Shown: positions 10,833-20,278, numbered from the stretch's first letter. The stretch: DNA of 64,000 bases from CAIWHR01 sp963726765 (GCA_963726765.1 CAVSDH010000014.1:124001-188000), one strand, 5' to 3'. The notes: generated by a model from the sequence alone, not told the origin. Numbers and translations: made by a program.

Positions 10833-12426
10833 TCACTCATCCTGCCCGCCGCAACGATTCAGGCACTCGTCGTTGCCGAAAAAGCTCTCCTGCGCGCGCG
10901 GCCACGACATCCGCAGGCAGACGCCCTTGCCGCGCGCCGCATCGATCAGGAATGTGCCGCCGCTGATCTCGACGCGATCCCGAAGGCCGGCGCGTCCAAG
11001 TCCGGTGCCGCGCACGTCGCGCGAAACCAGCTCGATCGGATCGAACCCGATGCCGTTGTCGGAAATCGTCATCGTCAGTTCGTCGCCGATCGCGAGAGGC
11101 AGATGGCGACGCGCGTCGCATGCGAATGCTTGGCGATGTTGTTCATCGCTTCCTGGACGACGCGGAACAGCGTCAGCTTGAGGGACTCCGGCACTTCGCG
11201 TTCGGCGACGCCGAACGCCTTGTCCACGACGATGCTGCCGTAGGTCGACTGGAATTCGCGCAGGAACCAGGAGAGCGTCGCCAGGATGCCGAGGTCGTCC
11301 AGCGTCGACGGCCGCAGGTTCATCGCGACGTGGCGCACGTCGTTGATGGCGTCCTTGACCTTGGAAACGAGGCCGCCAAGGATCTTCGACGCGTCCTCGA
11401 TCTGCCGGCGAACCCATCCCGGCCTGCGCCTGCTCGAGGCTGAACTTGATGGCGCTGAGCGCCTGTCCGAGGCCGTCGTGCAGATCGACCGCGACGCGCT
11501 TGCGCTCGGCTTCCTGGACCGCGAGGATCTGGCACGACAGGCGCTGCCGATCCTGCACGGCCTCCTGCCACGCACGGCTGACGTCCGTCTTGCGCGCTGC
11601 GATCGTGACGACGGCGCAAATCTCGGTCCGTTCCGCGCTCGGCCGCGGCGACGCGCCGCATCGACATCCGGATGGGGACCACTCGGCCGTTGGTGCAGGT
11701 CAGCGCCGATTCGAACGCGGCGTCGTCCTTCTCCGCGTCCTCGTCGAAGTACCCGGCCATCGGTTCGCGCTGCGCGGGATCGAGGAAGTCGCAGAACGCG
11801 CGCCCGATGAGATCGCTGGGTGTGCAATCCATCATGGTCGCGAAGCGCTCGTTCACGAAGGCGACGATCCCGTGACGATCCATGACGACCAGGCCCTCGT
11901 TCATCGTCTCGACCAGCGTCCGGAATCTCGCTTCGCTGTGGTGGAGCCTTTCCTCGCTGCGCTTGCGATTCCGGACGTCGCGCATGACCACGGTCACGTT
12001 TTCGACGCGCCCTCTGGAGGATTTGCGCACGATCAGCATTTCGGAAACCGGGATCTCGCGTCCGGACCGGGTCAGGAGCGTGGTCTCCCCGATCCACGTG
12101 CCCTCCCGGACCGCGGCAGGGAGCGCCACGTACTCGAGGTCCTTCCACTGTTTCGGCGAATGGAGATCCGGGAGACGCAAATGCGATACGGTCTCCGCAT
12201 CGCCGATGCCGATCAGCGCGCGTCCCGACTGGTTGACGTAGGTCAGGTGGCCCGTGGAGTCGACCATCGCCACCAGGTCGGCAACGGCCTCGACGACCTG
12301 CAGGAGGCGCTCGTGGTCGCTGCTGTCGTGCGCCCGGCCTTCCGCATTGGGCGACCGCGTCGCTGCGCGGCCAACCTTTTCGAGCTGCAGCTTCCGGACC
12401 GTTCCAATTTCCCTGATGGTCTTCAT
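10833..12426 (-). CDS. Soluble PAS-PAS sensor histidine kinase, NarX/DegS type (frameshifted)
   Basis: ATG 12426 gives about 530 residues after three frame corrections: insertions near 11640 and 11420 and a missing base near 11094. Two PAS domains (about 35-150 and 160-275) precede a HisKA_3 domain with H316 in VAVDLHDGLGQ and a full HATPase domain: N-box QEAMNNIAKHS, G1 SDNGIGFD, and G2 GTGLG before LRDRVEISGG. No transmembrane segment is present, so it should sense an intracellular signal. It is co-directional with, and just upstream of, the NarL-type regulator. It is the only apparently active kinase in the module and serves as a useful internal reference for the motif losses in the two membrane sensors. 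The frame changes are probably sequencing errors because the catalytic motifs are all intact. Confidence 0.88.
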
Positions 12427-12751
12427 GAATGTCCCGATCCCGGCATACCCTCGCGATCGCACGAAGGCTCGCCCCGCGACAGGTCAACGTCGAACCGCGT
12501 CCGGTGCACTTTGCGCACCAGGCAAAATAGCACGGAATCCCGCGATGCCTCATGCGGAAAATTCACGCGCCCAGGGCGCTTGTCGAATCGGCAGCCCGCT
12601 GGCGGAATGCGGCGCTTTGGCGGGGCGGCGGGAGAACGTATACTTGGCGCCTCGCCAAAGCCGGTGATTATGGGATGGCGGCGTCGCGGCGACAAGCATT
12701 CCATGACATTGTCGTAGTAGCCCACAATTTGAAAGCTGCATTCGACCCACG
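12427..12751. other. Divergent intergenic region between kinase and permease genes
   Basis: About 325 bases lie between the divergent PAS kinase and the AI-2E-family permease. I see no gene and no clear promoter boxes. Both promoters should lie here. Confidence 0.45.
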
Positions 12752-13852
12752 ATGCTGCCCGCCGCACCCATCGACCGCACGCTGACATTCGTTGTCCTGG
12801 CGCTGCTCATCGCCGGTTGCTTCTTCGTGCTGCGTCCGTTCATCACGGCGATCCTCTGGGCGGCGATCCTGTGCGCGACGATCTGGCCGCTGTACCTGCG
12901 ATTGCGCGACTGGCTGAAAGGCCGCTCGGGACTTGCGGCCACGCTGATCGTGATTCTGATGTCGGTGACCGTGGTGGCGCCCTTCGTCATCGTCGGGATC
13001 ACCATCGCCGACAATGCCGAGATCGTGAGCGATTACATCCAGGGGCTCATCAAGGCCGGGCCCCCGCCGCCGCCGGCGTGGGTGGAAGGATTGCCGATCA
13101 TCGGACCGTGGGCCGCGTCGACGTGGGGCAGCTTTGCGCACGACACGGCGCGGCTGCTGTCGGCGTTGCGCCAGTTCATCGAACCTGCCAAGAAGGTGCT
13201 TTTCGCGGGGGGCACGACGCTGCTCTCGGGAATTCTTCAGCTCACGCTGTCGATCTTCATCGCGTTCTTCTTCCTGCGCGACGGCGACGCCATCGTCGCG
13301 CGCGTGGAGGCGGCGGTGGATCGCATCGCCGGCGAGCGCGGCCGTCGGCTCTCGCTCGTCGCGGCGACGACGGTCCGCGGCGTCGTGCTCGGCATCCTCG
13401 GCACCGCGATGGCGCAAGGCGTGCTCATGGCGATCGGCCTGTGGATGGCGGGCTTCAAGGCGGCGCCGCTGCTCGGGCTCGTCACGTTCTTCCTCTCGCC
13501 CGTGCCCATCGGGCCGCCGCTCGTGTGGATACCGGCGGGACTCATCCTCCTGAGCCAGGGCGAGACCGGCTGGGCCATCTTCCTGTTCGTCTGGGGCGCC
13601 GTCGTCGTCTCGTCGGTCGACAACTTCCTCAAGCCGATGATCATCAGCCGCGGCAGTGCACTGCCCTTCGCACTGGTGCTGCTGGGCGTCCTGGGCGGCG
13701 CCGTCGCGTTCGGGTTCGTCGGCGTCTTCCTCGGGCCCGTGCTGCTCGCGGTGGGTTATGCGCTCCTGAAGGAGTGGGCAGTGGGCAACGAAGGGCGACC
13801 GGAAATCGCCGCGGCAACGCCATCGGCGGGTGAAAGCGGCGGCGGGACGTAG
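12752..13852 (+). CDS. AI-2E family (PerM/YdiK-like) transporter
   Basis: This 366-residue integral membrane protein has the expected pattern: two N-terminal helices (VVLALLIAGCFFVLRPFITA), a third near residue 65, a long amphipathic periplasmic region, then a cluster of C-terminal helices with the family motifs GVLMAIGLWMAG, FFLSPVPIGPPLVW and DNFLKPMIISRG. Family members export small molecules or ions; substrates are mostly unproven, and the AI-2 name is historical. The proline-rich segment (GPPPPPAW) lies in the loop. It is preceded by divergent signalling genes and followed by the convergent suhB, so it is probably transcribed alone. Confidence 0.9.
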   Translation: MLPAAPIDRTLTFVVLALLIAGCFFVLRPFITAILWAAILCATIWPLYLRLRDWLKGRSGLAATLIVILMSVTVVAPFVIVGITIADNAEIVSDYIQGLIKAGPPPPPAWVEGLPIIGPWAASTWGSFAHDTARLLSALRQFIEPAKKVLFAGGTTLLSGILQLTLSIFIAFFFLRDGDAIVARVEAAVDRIAGERGRRLSLVAATTVRGVVLGILGTAMAQGVLMAIGLWMAGFKAAPLLGLVTFFLSPVPIGPPLVWIPAGLILLSQGETGWAIFLFVWGAVVVSSVDNFLKPMIISRGSALPFALVLLGVLGGAVAFGFVGVFLGPVLLAVGYALLKEWAVGNEGRPEIAAATPSAGESGGGT

Positions 13853-13984
13853 CGCCGATCATTCACGTCAAGAGGCTCGGCGCACCGATGGTGGAAAGGG
13901 CGACCGCCGACTGATTGAGCGCGGGCGCGGCGCGCCCGCTCCGGAGACCCATCGAATCGTCCGGGCACGCCGGGGGAAGCGCCG

Positions 13985-14821
13985 CTACGGCGCGGGATCG
14001 ACGGCTTTCGGTGCGCGGGCCGCCGCGATTTCCTTCCGGAACGGCGCCAGCGCCGTGACCATCTGCGCGAAGACTTTCGGATTCGCCGCGATCACCTGCC
14101 CGCCGTGCAGGAAGTCGCCTTCGCCGGCAAGGTCGCCGATCAGCCCCCCCGATTCCTGTACGAGCAGGCTGCCTGCGGCGACGTCCCAGGCATTGAGTCC
14201 GACTTCCCAGAACCCGTCGTAGAAGCCAGCGGCGACGTAGGCGAGATCGAGCGCCGCCGCGCCCGGCCGGCGCAGTCCTGCGGTGCTTTCGATCATCGTC
14301 TTCATCATCTTGAGGTAAGTGTCGAGGTAGCTGCCGTCGCGGAACGGGAAGCCGGTGCCGACGAGGCAATCGCGGAGGTGCGTGCGGCGCGAAACGCGTA
14401 TCCGGCGGTCGTTCAGGAACGCGCCGCGACCGCGCGTCGCGGTGAAGAGATCGTTCCGGCAGGGGTCGTAGATCACCGCCTGCGTGACCTGGCCGCGCTG
14501 CGCGAGCGCGATCGACACGCAGTACTGCGGAAAGCCGTGCAAAAAGTTCGTGGTGCCGTCGAGCGGGTCGATGATCCAGACGTTCTCGGCGTCGGCGTTC
14601 GCACCCTTGGCGGTGCCTTCCTCCGCCAGGATCGCGTGGTCGGGATAGGCGGCGAGCAGCGTCTCCACGACCTGGCGCTCGGCTTCGCGATCGACTTCGC
14701 TCACGAAGTCCTTGGGGCCCTTCGACGTGACCGTCAGGAGATCGAGGTCGCGCGAGCCGCGATTGATCACGGTGCCGGCGCGCCGCGCGGCTTTCACCGC
14801 GATGGAGAGCGTTGGATGCAT
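13985..14821 (-). CDS. suhB: Inositol-1-monophosphatase family protein SuhB
   Basis: The 278-residue protein has the metal-binding and catalytic motifs of the lithium-sensitive phosphatase family: EVD around residue 46, the ILAEEGT loop, WIIDPLDGTTNFLHGFP, and the C-terminal ELGLNAWDVAAG-like motif (here EVGLNAWDVAAG). It hydrolyses inositol-1-phosphate in vitro. In proteobacteria SuhB also joins the rRNA antitermination complex. The ATG at 14821 fits the family N-terminus (MHPTLSIAVKAARRAG). It is divergent from trmJ 136 bp away, the arrangement usual in betaproteobacteria. Confidence 0.95.
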   Translation of the reverse strand: MHPTLSIAVKAARRAGTVINRGSRDLDLLTVTSKGPKDFVSEVDREAERQVVETLLAAYPDHAILAEEGTAKGANADAENVWIIDPLDGTTNFLHGFPQYCVSIALAQRGQVTQAVIYDPCRNDLFTATRGRGAFLNDRRIRVSRRTHLRDCLVGTGFPFRDGSYLDTYLKMMKTMIESTAGLRRPGAAALDLAYVAAGFYDGFWEVGLNAWDVAAGSLLVQESGGLIGDLAGEGDFLHGGQVIAANPKVFAQMVTALAPFRKEIAAARAPKAVDPAP

Positions 14822-14957
14822 GGGCGGATTGTGCGGCGGGCCCTGGCGGTTTGACGCCGGCGTGCGCCAAGAGCGAAAGCGGGTATTGTAACCGCCTGCC
14901 GGTCCAGGGAGTCCCGACACGAGTCGTGCGCGCCTTGCGCCGTGATTACCCATTCGC

Positions 14958-15701
14958 ATGACCGACGTCGCCGACCCCCTTTCGCGTATTCGCGTCGTTC
15001 TCGTCGCGCCCAGCCATCCCGGCAACGTCGGCGCCGCGGCGCGTGCGATGTTCACGATGGGGCTCACGCGATTGTTCCTCGTTGCGCCGCGCCGATTCCC
15101 GGATCCGGAGGCCGTTGCGCTGGCGGCAGGCGCGGCGTCGGTGCTCGACGGTGCGCGCGTGGTCGCCACCCTCGACGAAGCGATCAGGGGCGCGGCGCTC
15201 GCGATCGGCCTGTCGGCGCGCCCGCGCGCATTCGCGGGCCGAGTGGCGGCGGTGCGCGACGTTGCGCGCGAGGCGATCGCGACGGCGGCGCACGGCGAAA
15301 TCGCGTTCGTGTTCGGCTCCGAGATGTCGGGCCTGTCGAACGCCGAGCTCGCGCGCTGCGCGATCGTCGCGACCATTCCCGCGAATGCCGACTACGCGTC
15401 GCTCAATCTCGCGGCGGCGGTCCAGGTCGTCGCCTACGAGTTGCAGGTCGCGGCGTCCGGTGGCGACGTCTGGCGCGCGCCGCGCTTCGCTCCGGCGGCC
15501 GCCGACGAGATCGAAGCGCTCTACGCGCGCGGCGAGCGTACGCTGGTCGCGATGCGGATCCTCGACCCCGAAATGCCGAAGCGGCTGATCCCGAGATTGC
15601 GGAGGCTATTCGCGCGCGCCGGCCTGGAGAAGGAAGAGGTCAACATCCTGCGCGGCATCGTCGCGCGAATCGACCAGCTGATCGCGCGGAAGGATCGATG
15701 A
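14958..15701 (+). CDS. trmJ: tRNA (cytidine/uridine-2'-O-)-methyltransferase TrmJ
   Basis: The 247-residue SPOUT methyltransferase starts with the RIRVVLVAPSHPGNVGAAAR motif. The knotted SAM-binding region contains FVFGSEMSGLSNAEL and IPANADYASLNLAAAVQVV. It would methylate the ribose at position 32 of several tRNAs. In many proteobacteria it lies next to suhB and upstream of cysE and iscR, as here. The C-terminal helical extension (residues about 190-247) is typical of TrmJ. Confidence 0.95.
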   Translation: MTDVADPLSRIRVVLVAPSHPGNVGAAARAMFTMGLTRLFLVAPRRFPDPEAVALAAGAASVLDGARVVATLDEAIRGAALAIGLSARPRAFAGRVAAVRDVAREAIATAAHGEIAFVFGSEMSGLSNAELARCAIVATIPANADYASLNLAAAVQVVAYELQVAASGGDVWRAPRFAPAAADEIEALYARGERTLVAMRILDPEMPKRLIPRLRRLFARAGLEKEEVNILRGIVARIDQLIARKDR

Positions 15702-15741
15702 CCATCTCGCTTTTCTGCCGCGGTTGCCTTACCGTGCGGTG

Positions 15742-16644
15742 ATGGTCGAGGGAGCGAACGCCGCGGGCCAGCCAGCGGAGGCGTCGTGCCGCAATTGCGG
15801 CGCGTCGGCCCCCGGCGCGTATTGCCCCGCGTGCGGGCAGGAAACCCGGACGCGCCCGCCGACCTTTCTCCAGTTCATGCGCGAGGCCGGGGGGCGATAT
15901 GTCGCGCTCGACGGCCGGCTGTGGAAGACGCTGGGTCCGCTCTTCTTCCGCCCTGGTTTCCTGACGCGCGAATATTTCGCCGGCCGTCGAAAACGGTACA
16001 TCCGGCCCGCCCGCCTTTTCCTCGTCGCGAGCCTGGTGCTCTTTGCGGCGCTGCGGATCGTGGTCGAGCTCGGGGACCTCGACGTCGTGCACATCGTGCC
16101 TCCCGAAAAGGCCGGCGCGCCCGCGAAGGGGGACAAGCCCGGCGGCGGCATCGTGGTCGACGACGACTTCAACGTGGACCTGGGCGGGCTGGAGTTCCCG
16201 ACGATCAGGAAGCGCATCCAGCGCTTCAATCACCTTTCAACCCCGGAAAAGCAGGCGCAGATCACCGATGGCGCGCTTCGCTACGGACCCTACGCGATGT
16301 TCGTGCTGCTCCCGGCCTTCGCGCTGCTCCTCAAGCTTCTCTACCTCGGCCGCCGGCGCCGCCACCCCGACCGGCCGCGACTGTATTCCGAGCACATCGT
16401 GTTCGCCGCGCACAACCACGCATTCCTGTTCCTCGGCATCGTCGCGGCGCAGGTCTTTTCCAGCGTCCTGCGTGGCGCCGTGATCGTCTGGATGCTCGTC
16501 TACATGCTCTGGTCGATGCGCGTCGTCTACCGCGGTTCGTGGCTCGGCATCGCCGTGCGCTCCTTTGCACTGCTGATCGCGTATGCGGTGCTGTTCTCGC
16601 TCGTCACGGTGGGCCTGATCTTCCTGGCGGTCGTCCTGCGCTGA
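15742..16644 (+). CDS. DUF3667-like membrane protein with N-terminal zinc ribbon
   Basis: The protein of about 300 residues begins with a CxxC-x(9)-CxxC zinc ribbon (CRNCG ... CPACG). The region after it is like DUF3667: a conserved GRLWKTLGPLFFRPGFLTREY stretch around residue 45, then RKRYIRPARLFLVASLVLF forming the first membrane helix. Four or five helices follow. The ATG at 15742 is preferred over an upstream TTG at 15724; neither has a clear ribosome site. Family members are membrane proteins of unknown function, and the context (between trmJ and cysE) gives no clue. Confidence 0.75.
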   Translation: MVEGANAAGQPAEASCRNCGASAPGAYCPACGQETRTRPPTFLQFMREAGGRYVALDGRLWKTLGPLFFRPGFLTREYFAGRRKRYIRPARLFLVASLVLFAALRIVVELGDLDVVHIVPPEKAGAPAKGDKPGGGIVVDDDFNVDLGGLEFPTIRKRIQRFNHLSTPEKQAQITDGALRYGPYAMFVLLPAFALLLKLLYLGRRRRHPDRPRLYSEHIVFAAHNHAFLFLGIVAAQVFSSVLRGAVIVWMLVYMLWSMRVVYRGSWLGIAVRSFALLIAYAVLFSLVTVGLIFLAVVLR

Positions 16645-16748
16645 CGTCGACCTCGCGTTCATGCGCGGTCGAGACGAGGCGCGCTTGCAACCGGCATCGC
16701 GCGCCCCAATGGTGGAGCGCACAGGTCGGAAATGCGAGAATGACGCCC

Positions 16749-17504
16749 ATGTGGAATCGACTCGGCGAAGACATTTCGGTCGTTTTCGAGCGGGACCCGG
16801 CCGCGCGCTCGCGCTGGGAGGTGCTGACCTGCTATCCCGGATTGCACGCGCTCGTCCTGCACCGCGCGGTGTCCAACCGCCTTTGGCGCTGGGGCTGGCG
16901 CTGGCTGGCGCGCTGGATCGCCCACTGGGGACGCTGGCTCACGGGCATCGAAATTCACCCGGGAGCCGCCATCGGGCGCCGGGTGTTCATCGACCACGGG
17001 ATGGGAGTGGTGATCGGGGAAACGGCGGAAATCCACGACGACTGCACGCTTTACCACGGAGTGACGCTCGGCGGGACTTCATGGAACGCTGGCAAGCGGC
17101 ACCCTACGTTGGGAAAGGGAGTGGTCATCGGCGCGGGCGCCAAGATCCTTGGGCCGATTTTAGTGGGAGATGGGGCCAAGATAGGCTCAAATGCCGTCGT
17201 GGTGCGCGACGTTCCCGCAGGTGCCACCGCCGTCGGCGTGCCCGCTCGCATCCTTTTGGGCGACGCCGAAACCCGGCGGGAGGATCAGGCCGCCAAGATG
17301 GGATTCTCGGCGTACGGGATATCGTCGGACATGAACGACCCGATCGTGCAGGCGATTCACCGCTTGATCGACCATGCCGCGGCGAGTGACGCCCGCCTTG
17401 ACCGGCTCGTCGCCGGTCTGCAGGAGGGCGGCGTCAACCTCGACGACGCGAGGGCCACGGCTGAGGGCTTCGACCCCAAGCGCTTGAATCAAATGATCGA
17501 GTGA
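16749..17504 (+). CDS. cysE: Serine O-acetyltransferase
   Basis: The 251-residue protein combines the SATase N-terminal helical domain (ERDPAARSRWEVLTCYPGLHA) with left-handed beta-helix hexapeptide repeats (GAAIGRRVFIDHGMGVVIGE, then KGVVIGAGAKILG). It acetylates serine with acetyl-CoA, the first step of cysteine synthesis. The start at 16749 matches the usual M-(W/F)-x-R-L-x-E-D-I beginning; an ATG nine bases upstream is possible. It lies just upstream of the isc promoter, so cysteine precursor supply is encoded next to the desulfurase that consumes cysteine. Confidence 0.95.
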   Translation: MWNRLGEDISVVFERDPAARSRWEVLTCYPGLHALVLHRAVSNRLWRWGWRWLARWIAHWGRWLTGIEIHPGAAIGRRVFIDHGMGVVIGETAEIHDDCTLYHGVTLGGTSWNAGKRHPTLGKGVVIGAGAKILGPILVGDGAKIGSNAVVVRDVPAGATAVGVPARILLGDAETRREDQAAKMGFSAYGISSDMNDPIVQAIHRLIDHAAASDARLDRLVAGLQEGGVNLDDARATAEGFDPKRLNQMIE

Positions 17505-17516
17505 ACTGGCGGGTCA

Positions 17517-17550
17517 ATTAGTTGACTAATATAGTCGGAAATATTAGAAT
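17517..17550 (+). promoter_or_regulatory. isc promoter with overlapping IscR type 1-like operator
   Basis: TTGACT (17522-17527) and TAGAAT (17545-17550) are separated by 17 bp, a near-ideal sigma-70 promoter. The A+T-rich, partly palindromic block 17517-17544 contains TTGACT and AGTC half-sites in the arrangement of the type 1 IscR box (consensus around TGACT-N4/5-AGTC-N4-TAT). Binding by [2Fe-2S]-IscR would cover the promoter and repress it, the known feedback loop of this operon. Confidence 0.8.
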
Positions 17551-17646
17551 GTTAATCGCGCCCGGGCACCAGAATTGAGACATGACGGGCGGCCCACCGG
17601 GTCGGCACACGACACCCGGAACCTCAACCGAAACGGGTAACTCACC

Positions 17647-18135
17647 ATGCGCCTTACCACCAAGGGACGATTCGCGGTCACCGCGATGATCGACATCGCG
17701 ATGCACGGCACGAAGGGACCGGTCACGCTTGCCGGGGTATCCGAGCGCCAGAAGATCTCGCTTTCGTATCTCGAGCAGCTGTTCGGCAAGCTGCGGCGCG
17801 CCGGCCTGGTCGAGAGCGTCCGCGGCCCGGGCGGCGGCTACCGTCTCGCCCGCGGCGCCGACGCGGTATCCGTGGCCGACGTGATCACCGCCGTCGACGA
17901 ACCGATCGACGCCACGAAGTGCGGGGGGCGCGAAAACTGCAAGGAAGACGGCCAGCGGTGCATGACGCACGAGCTGTGGTCGAACCTCAACGCGCACATC
18001 TTCGCGTACCTCAAGTCGGTCGATCTCGCGCAGCTCGTCGCGTCCCAGGCGGAAGGCGGCGTCAACGTGATGCAGGACCATCGCCAGCCGCCCGCGCCGG
18101 GGTCCCGCAAGCCGGTGACCGAAACGATCGCCTGA
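17647..18135 (+). CDS. iscR: Fe-S cluster assembly transcriptional regulator IscR
   Basis: The 162-residue Rrf2-family regulator has an N-terminal winged helix (MRLTTKGRFAVTAMIDIA) and the cluster ligands C92, C98, C105 and nearby H108; the last cysteine spacing is one residue longer than in E. coli IscR. It binds a [2Fe-2S] cluster and represses the isc operon when clusters are sufficient. Its operator-like sequence overlaps the promoter about 100 bp upstream. It is the first gene of the operon and iscS follows after 44 bp. Confidence 0.96.
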   Translation: MRLTTKGRFAVTAMIDIAMHGTKGPVTLAGVSERQKISLSYLEQLFGKLRRAGLVESVRGPGGGYRLARGADAVSVADVITAVDEPIDATKCGGRENCKEDGQRCMTHELWSNLNAHIFAYLKSVDLAQLVASQAEGGVNVMQDHRQPPAPGSRKPVTETIA

Positions 18136-18179
18136 CGCCTCCGGCGCCGGGCGGCGAGCGCAGCATCCGAATCCTTCCG

Positions 18180-19389
18180 ATGAAGACACCGATCTACCTC
18201 GATTACTCGGCGACGACGCCGGTGGACCCGCGCGTCGCGCAGAAGATGATCCCGTGGCTCACCGAGCACTTCGGCAACCCTGCGTCGCGCTCGCACGCCT
18301 ACGGCTGGGAAGCCGAAAAGGTGGTCGAGGAGGCGCGCGCGAACGTCGCGGCGCTCGTCAACTGCGATGCGAAGGAAATCGTCTGGACGTCGGGCGCCAC
18401 GGAGTCGATCAACCTCGCGCTGAAGGGCGCCGCGCACTTCTACAAGGACAAGGGACGCCACCTCGTCACCGTCAAGACCGAGCACAAGGCGACGCTCGAC
18501 ACGATGCGCGAGCTCGAGCGCGAGGGCTTCGAGGTCACCTACCTCGACGTCAGGGACGACGGCCTCCTCGACATCGAGGCGTTCAAGGCGGCACTGCGCC
18601 CGGACACGTCCGTCGTATCGGTGATGTTCGTGAACAACGAGATCGGCGTGATCCAGGACATCGCGGCGCTGGGCGAGATCTGCCGCGCGAAGGGGATCAT
18701 CTTCCACGTCGATTCCGCGCAGGCGACCGGCAAGGTGCCGATCGACCTCGCGACGCTCAAGGTCGACCTCATGTCGTTCTCGGCGCACAAGACCTACGGC
18801 CCGAAGGGCATGGGCGCGCTGTTCGTCCGGCGCAAGCCGCGCGTGCGTATCGAAGCGCAGATGCACGGCGGCGGTCACGAGCGCGGCATGCGTTCGGGCA
18901 CGCTGCGCCACGCACCAGATCGTCGGGATGGGCGAGGCGTTTCGCCTTGCCAAGGCGGAGATGGCCGTCGAGAACGCGCGGATCCGGGCCCTGCGCGACA
19001 AGCTGTGGAAGGGCCTCTCGGAAATCGAGGAGGTCTACATCAACGGCGACATGGCGCACCGCGTTCCGCACAACCTCAACGCGAGCTTCAATTTTGTCGA
19101 GGGCGAGTCGCTGATCATGGCGGTCAAGGAAATCGCCGTCTCGTCGGGATCGGCGTGCACGTCGGCCTCGCTCGAGCCGTCCTACGTGCTGCGCGCGCTG
19201 GGCCGAAGCGACGAGCTCGCACACAGCTCGATCCGGTTCACCATCGGCCGCTACACGACGGAAGCGGACGTCGACTACACGATCGACCTGCTGAAGCGCA
19301 AGGTCGACAAGCTGCGGGAACTCTCCCCGCTGTGGGAAATGCACCAGGACGGGGTCGACCTCAATTCCGTCGTCTGGGCGGCGCACTAG
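18180..19389 (+). CDS. iscS: Cysteine desulfurase IscS (one-base insertion)
   Basis: Class V aminotransferase-fold enzyme of about 402 residues, which removes sulfur from cysteine as a persulfide and feeds IscU and thiolation enzymes. It starts MKTPIYLDYSATTPVD. The PLP lysine lies in SFSAHKTYGPKG and the catalytic cysteine in SSGSACTSASLEPS. One extra base at about 18906 breaks the frame between RSGTL and the expected ATHQIVGMGEAF; deleting a single C restores the family sequence exactly. As iscS is normally essential or near-essential and the rest is perfectly conserved, this is almost certainly a sequence error. Confidence 0.95.
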
Positions 19390-19443
19390 GAGCCCGATCA
19401 CGCGATGGACGCAAGCGCGAACGGGCAATAAAGGAGCAACACC

Positions 19444-19878
19444 ATGGCATACAGCGACAAGGTACTGGACCATTACGAAAACCCGCGCAACGTCGGCTCG
19501 TTCGCGAAGGACGCGCAGGGCGTCGGCACGGGGATGGTCGGCGCGCCGGCATGCGGCGACGTGATGAAGCTGCAGATCCGGGTCGGCGCGGACGGCCGCA
19601 TCGAGGACGCCAAGTTCAAGACCTACGGCTGCGGCTCGGCGATCGCGTCGTCCTCGCTCGTCACCGAATGGGTGAAGGGCAAGACGCTCGACGAGGCGAT
19701 GGGAATCCGCAACACGCAGATCGCCGAAGAGCTGGCTTTGCCCCCGGTCAAGATCCACTGCTCGATTCTGGCCGAAGATGCGATCAAGGCGGCGGTCGCG
19801 GATTACCGGAACAGGCACGCGGACGGCGCCGCGGGCGAGGCTTCGGCGACTGCCTGCGCGCCGCAAGCCGCGGACTGA
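19444..19878 (+). CDS. iscU: Fe-S cluster scaffold protein IscU
   Basis: The 144-residue scaffold builds [2Fe-2S] clusters. The conserved ligands are visible: C37 and D39 (PACGDV), C63 (YGCGSA) and C106 (IHCSILAEDA). The HscA recognition motif LPPVK is at 99-103. The protein is about 16 residues longer than the usual 128, with an alanine-rich tail ending in ACAPQAAD. A ribosome binding site (GGAGC) precedes the ATG. Confidence 0.97.
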   Translation: MAYSDKVLDHYENPRNVGSFAKDAQGVGTGMVGAPACGDVMKLQIRVGADGRIEDAKFKTYGCGSAIASSSLVTEWVKGKTLDEAMGIRNTQIAEELALPPVKIHCSILAEDAIKAAVADYRNRHADGAAGEASATACAPQAAD

Positions 19879-19905
19879 AGGCGAAACCACGATCCGGAAT
19901 CCGAT

Positions 19906-20229
19906 ATGTCGATCACATTGACCCAGAACGCGGCGAAGCACGTCGCCAGTCATCTCGCGAAGCGGGGGAAGGGCGTGGGGCTGCGCCTCGGCGTGCGCAC
20001 CTCGGGCTGCTCGGGGCTCGCGTACAAGCTCGAGTACGCGGACGATTTTCATCCCGAGGACCTGCGGTTCGAAAGCCACGGCGTGACCGTCGTCGTCGAC
20101 CCGAAGAGCCTGCCCTACCTCGACGGCATGGAGCTCGACTTCGCGCGCGAGGGGCTGAATGAGGGTTTCAAGTTCAACAACCCGAACGTCAAGGACGCAT
20201 GCGGTTGCGGCGAAAGCTTTAACGTTTGA
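19906..20229 (+). CDS. iscA: Fe-S cluster assembly A-type carrier IscA
   Basis: The 107-residue A-type carrier has the three conserved cysteines, C35 (TSGCSGL), C99 and C101 (ACGCGESF). It is thought to bind iron or carry clusters to target proteins. Length and spacing match the family. The gene lies 27 bp after iscU. Confidence 0.97.
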   Translation: MSITLTQNAAKHVASHLAKRGKGVGLRLGVRTSGCSGLAYKLEYADDFHPEDLRFESHGVTVVVDPKSLPYLDGMELDFAREGLNEGFKFNNPNVKDACGCGESFNV

Positions 20230-20250
20230 CGAACGAGCGCCTTCCCCGCG

Positions 20251-20278
20251 TGGGGGGGCCTGGGTGGGGACCTCCCCA
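20251..20278. other. G/C-run hairpin element between iscA and hscB
   Basis: This 110-bp spacer holds alternating G and C runs. TGGGG-ACCT-CCCCA (20265-20278) can pair, and CCCC-GCGT-GGGG (20244-20255) is an alternative hairpin. No T-run follows. It could be an mRNA processing or partial-termination element separating iscRSUA from hscBA-fdx-iscX. Confidence 0.3.

Noticed and set aside
8651..10966. 771-residue open frame running through the second sensor gene and over the response regulator
   Set aside because: It is real only for its first third (the sensor N-terminus); after the extra base near 9053 it is an out-of-frame, arginine-rich shadow.
12668..13417. 249-residue minus-strand frame opposite the AI-2E permease
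   Set aside because: Arg/Asp/His-rich composition with no motifs; it is the typical shadow of a high-GC gene on the other strand.
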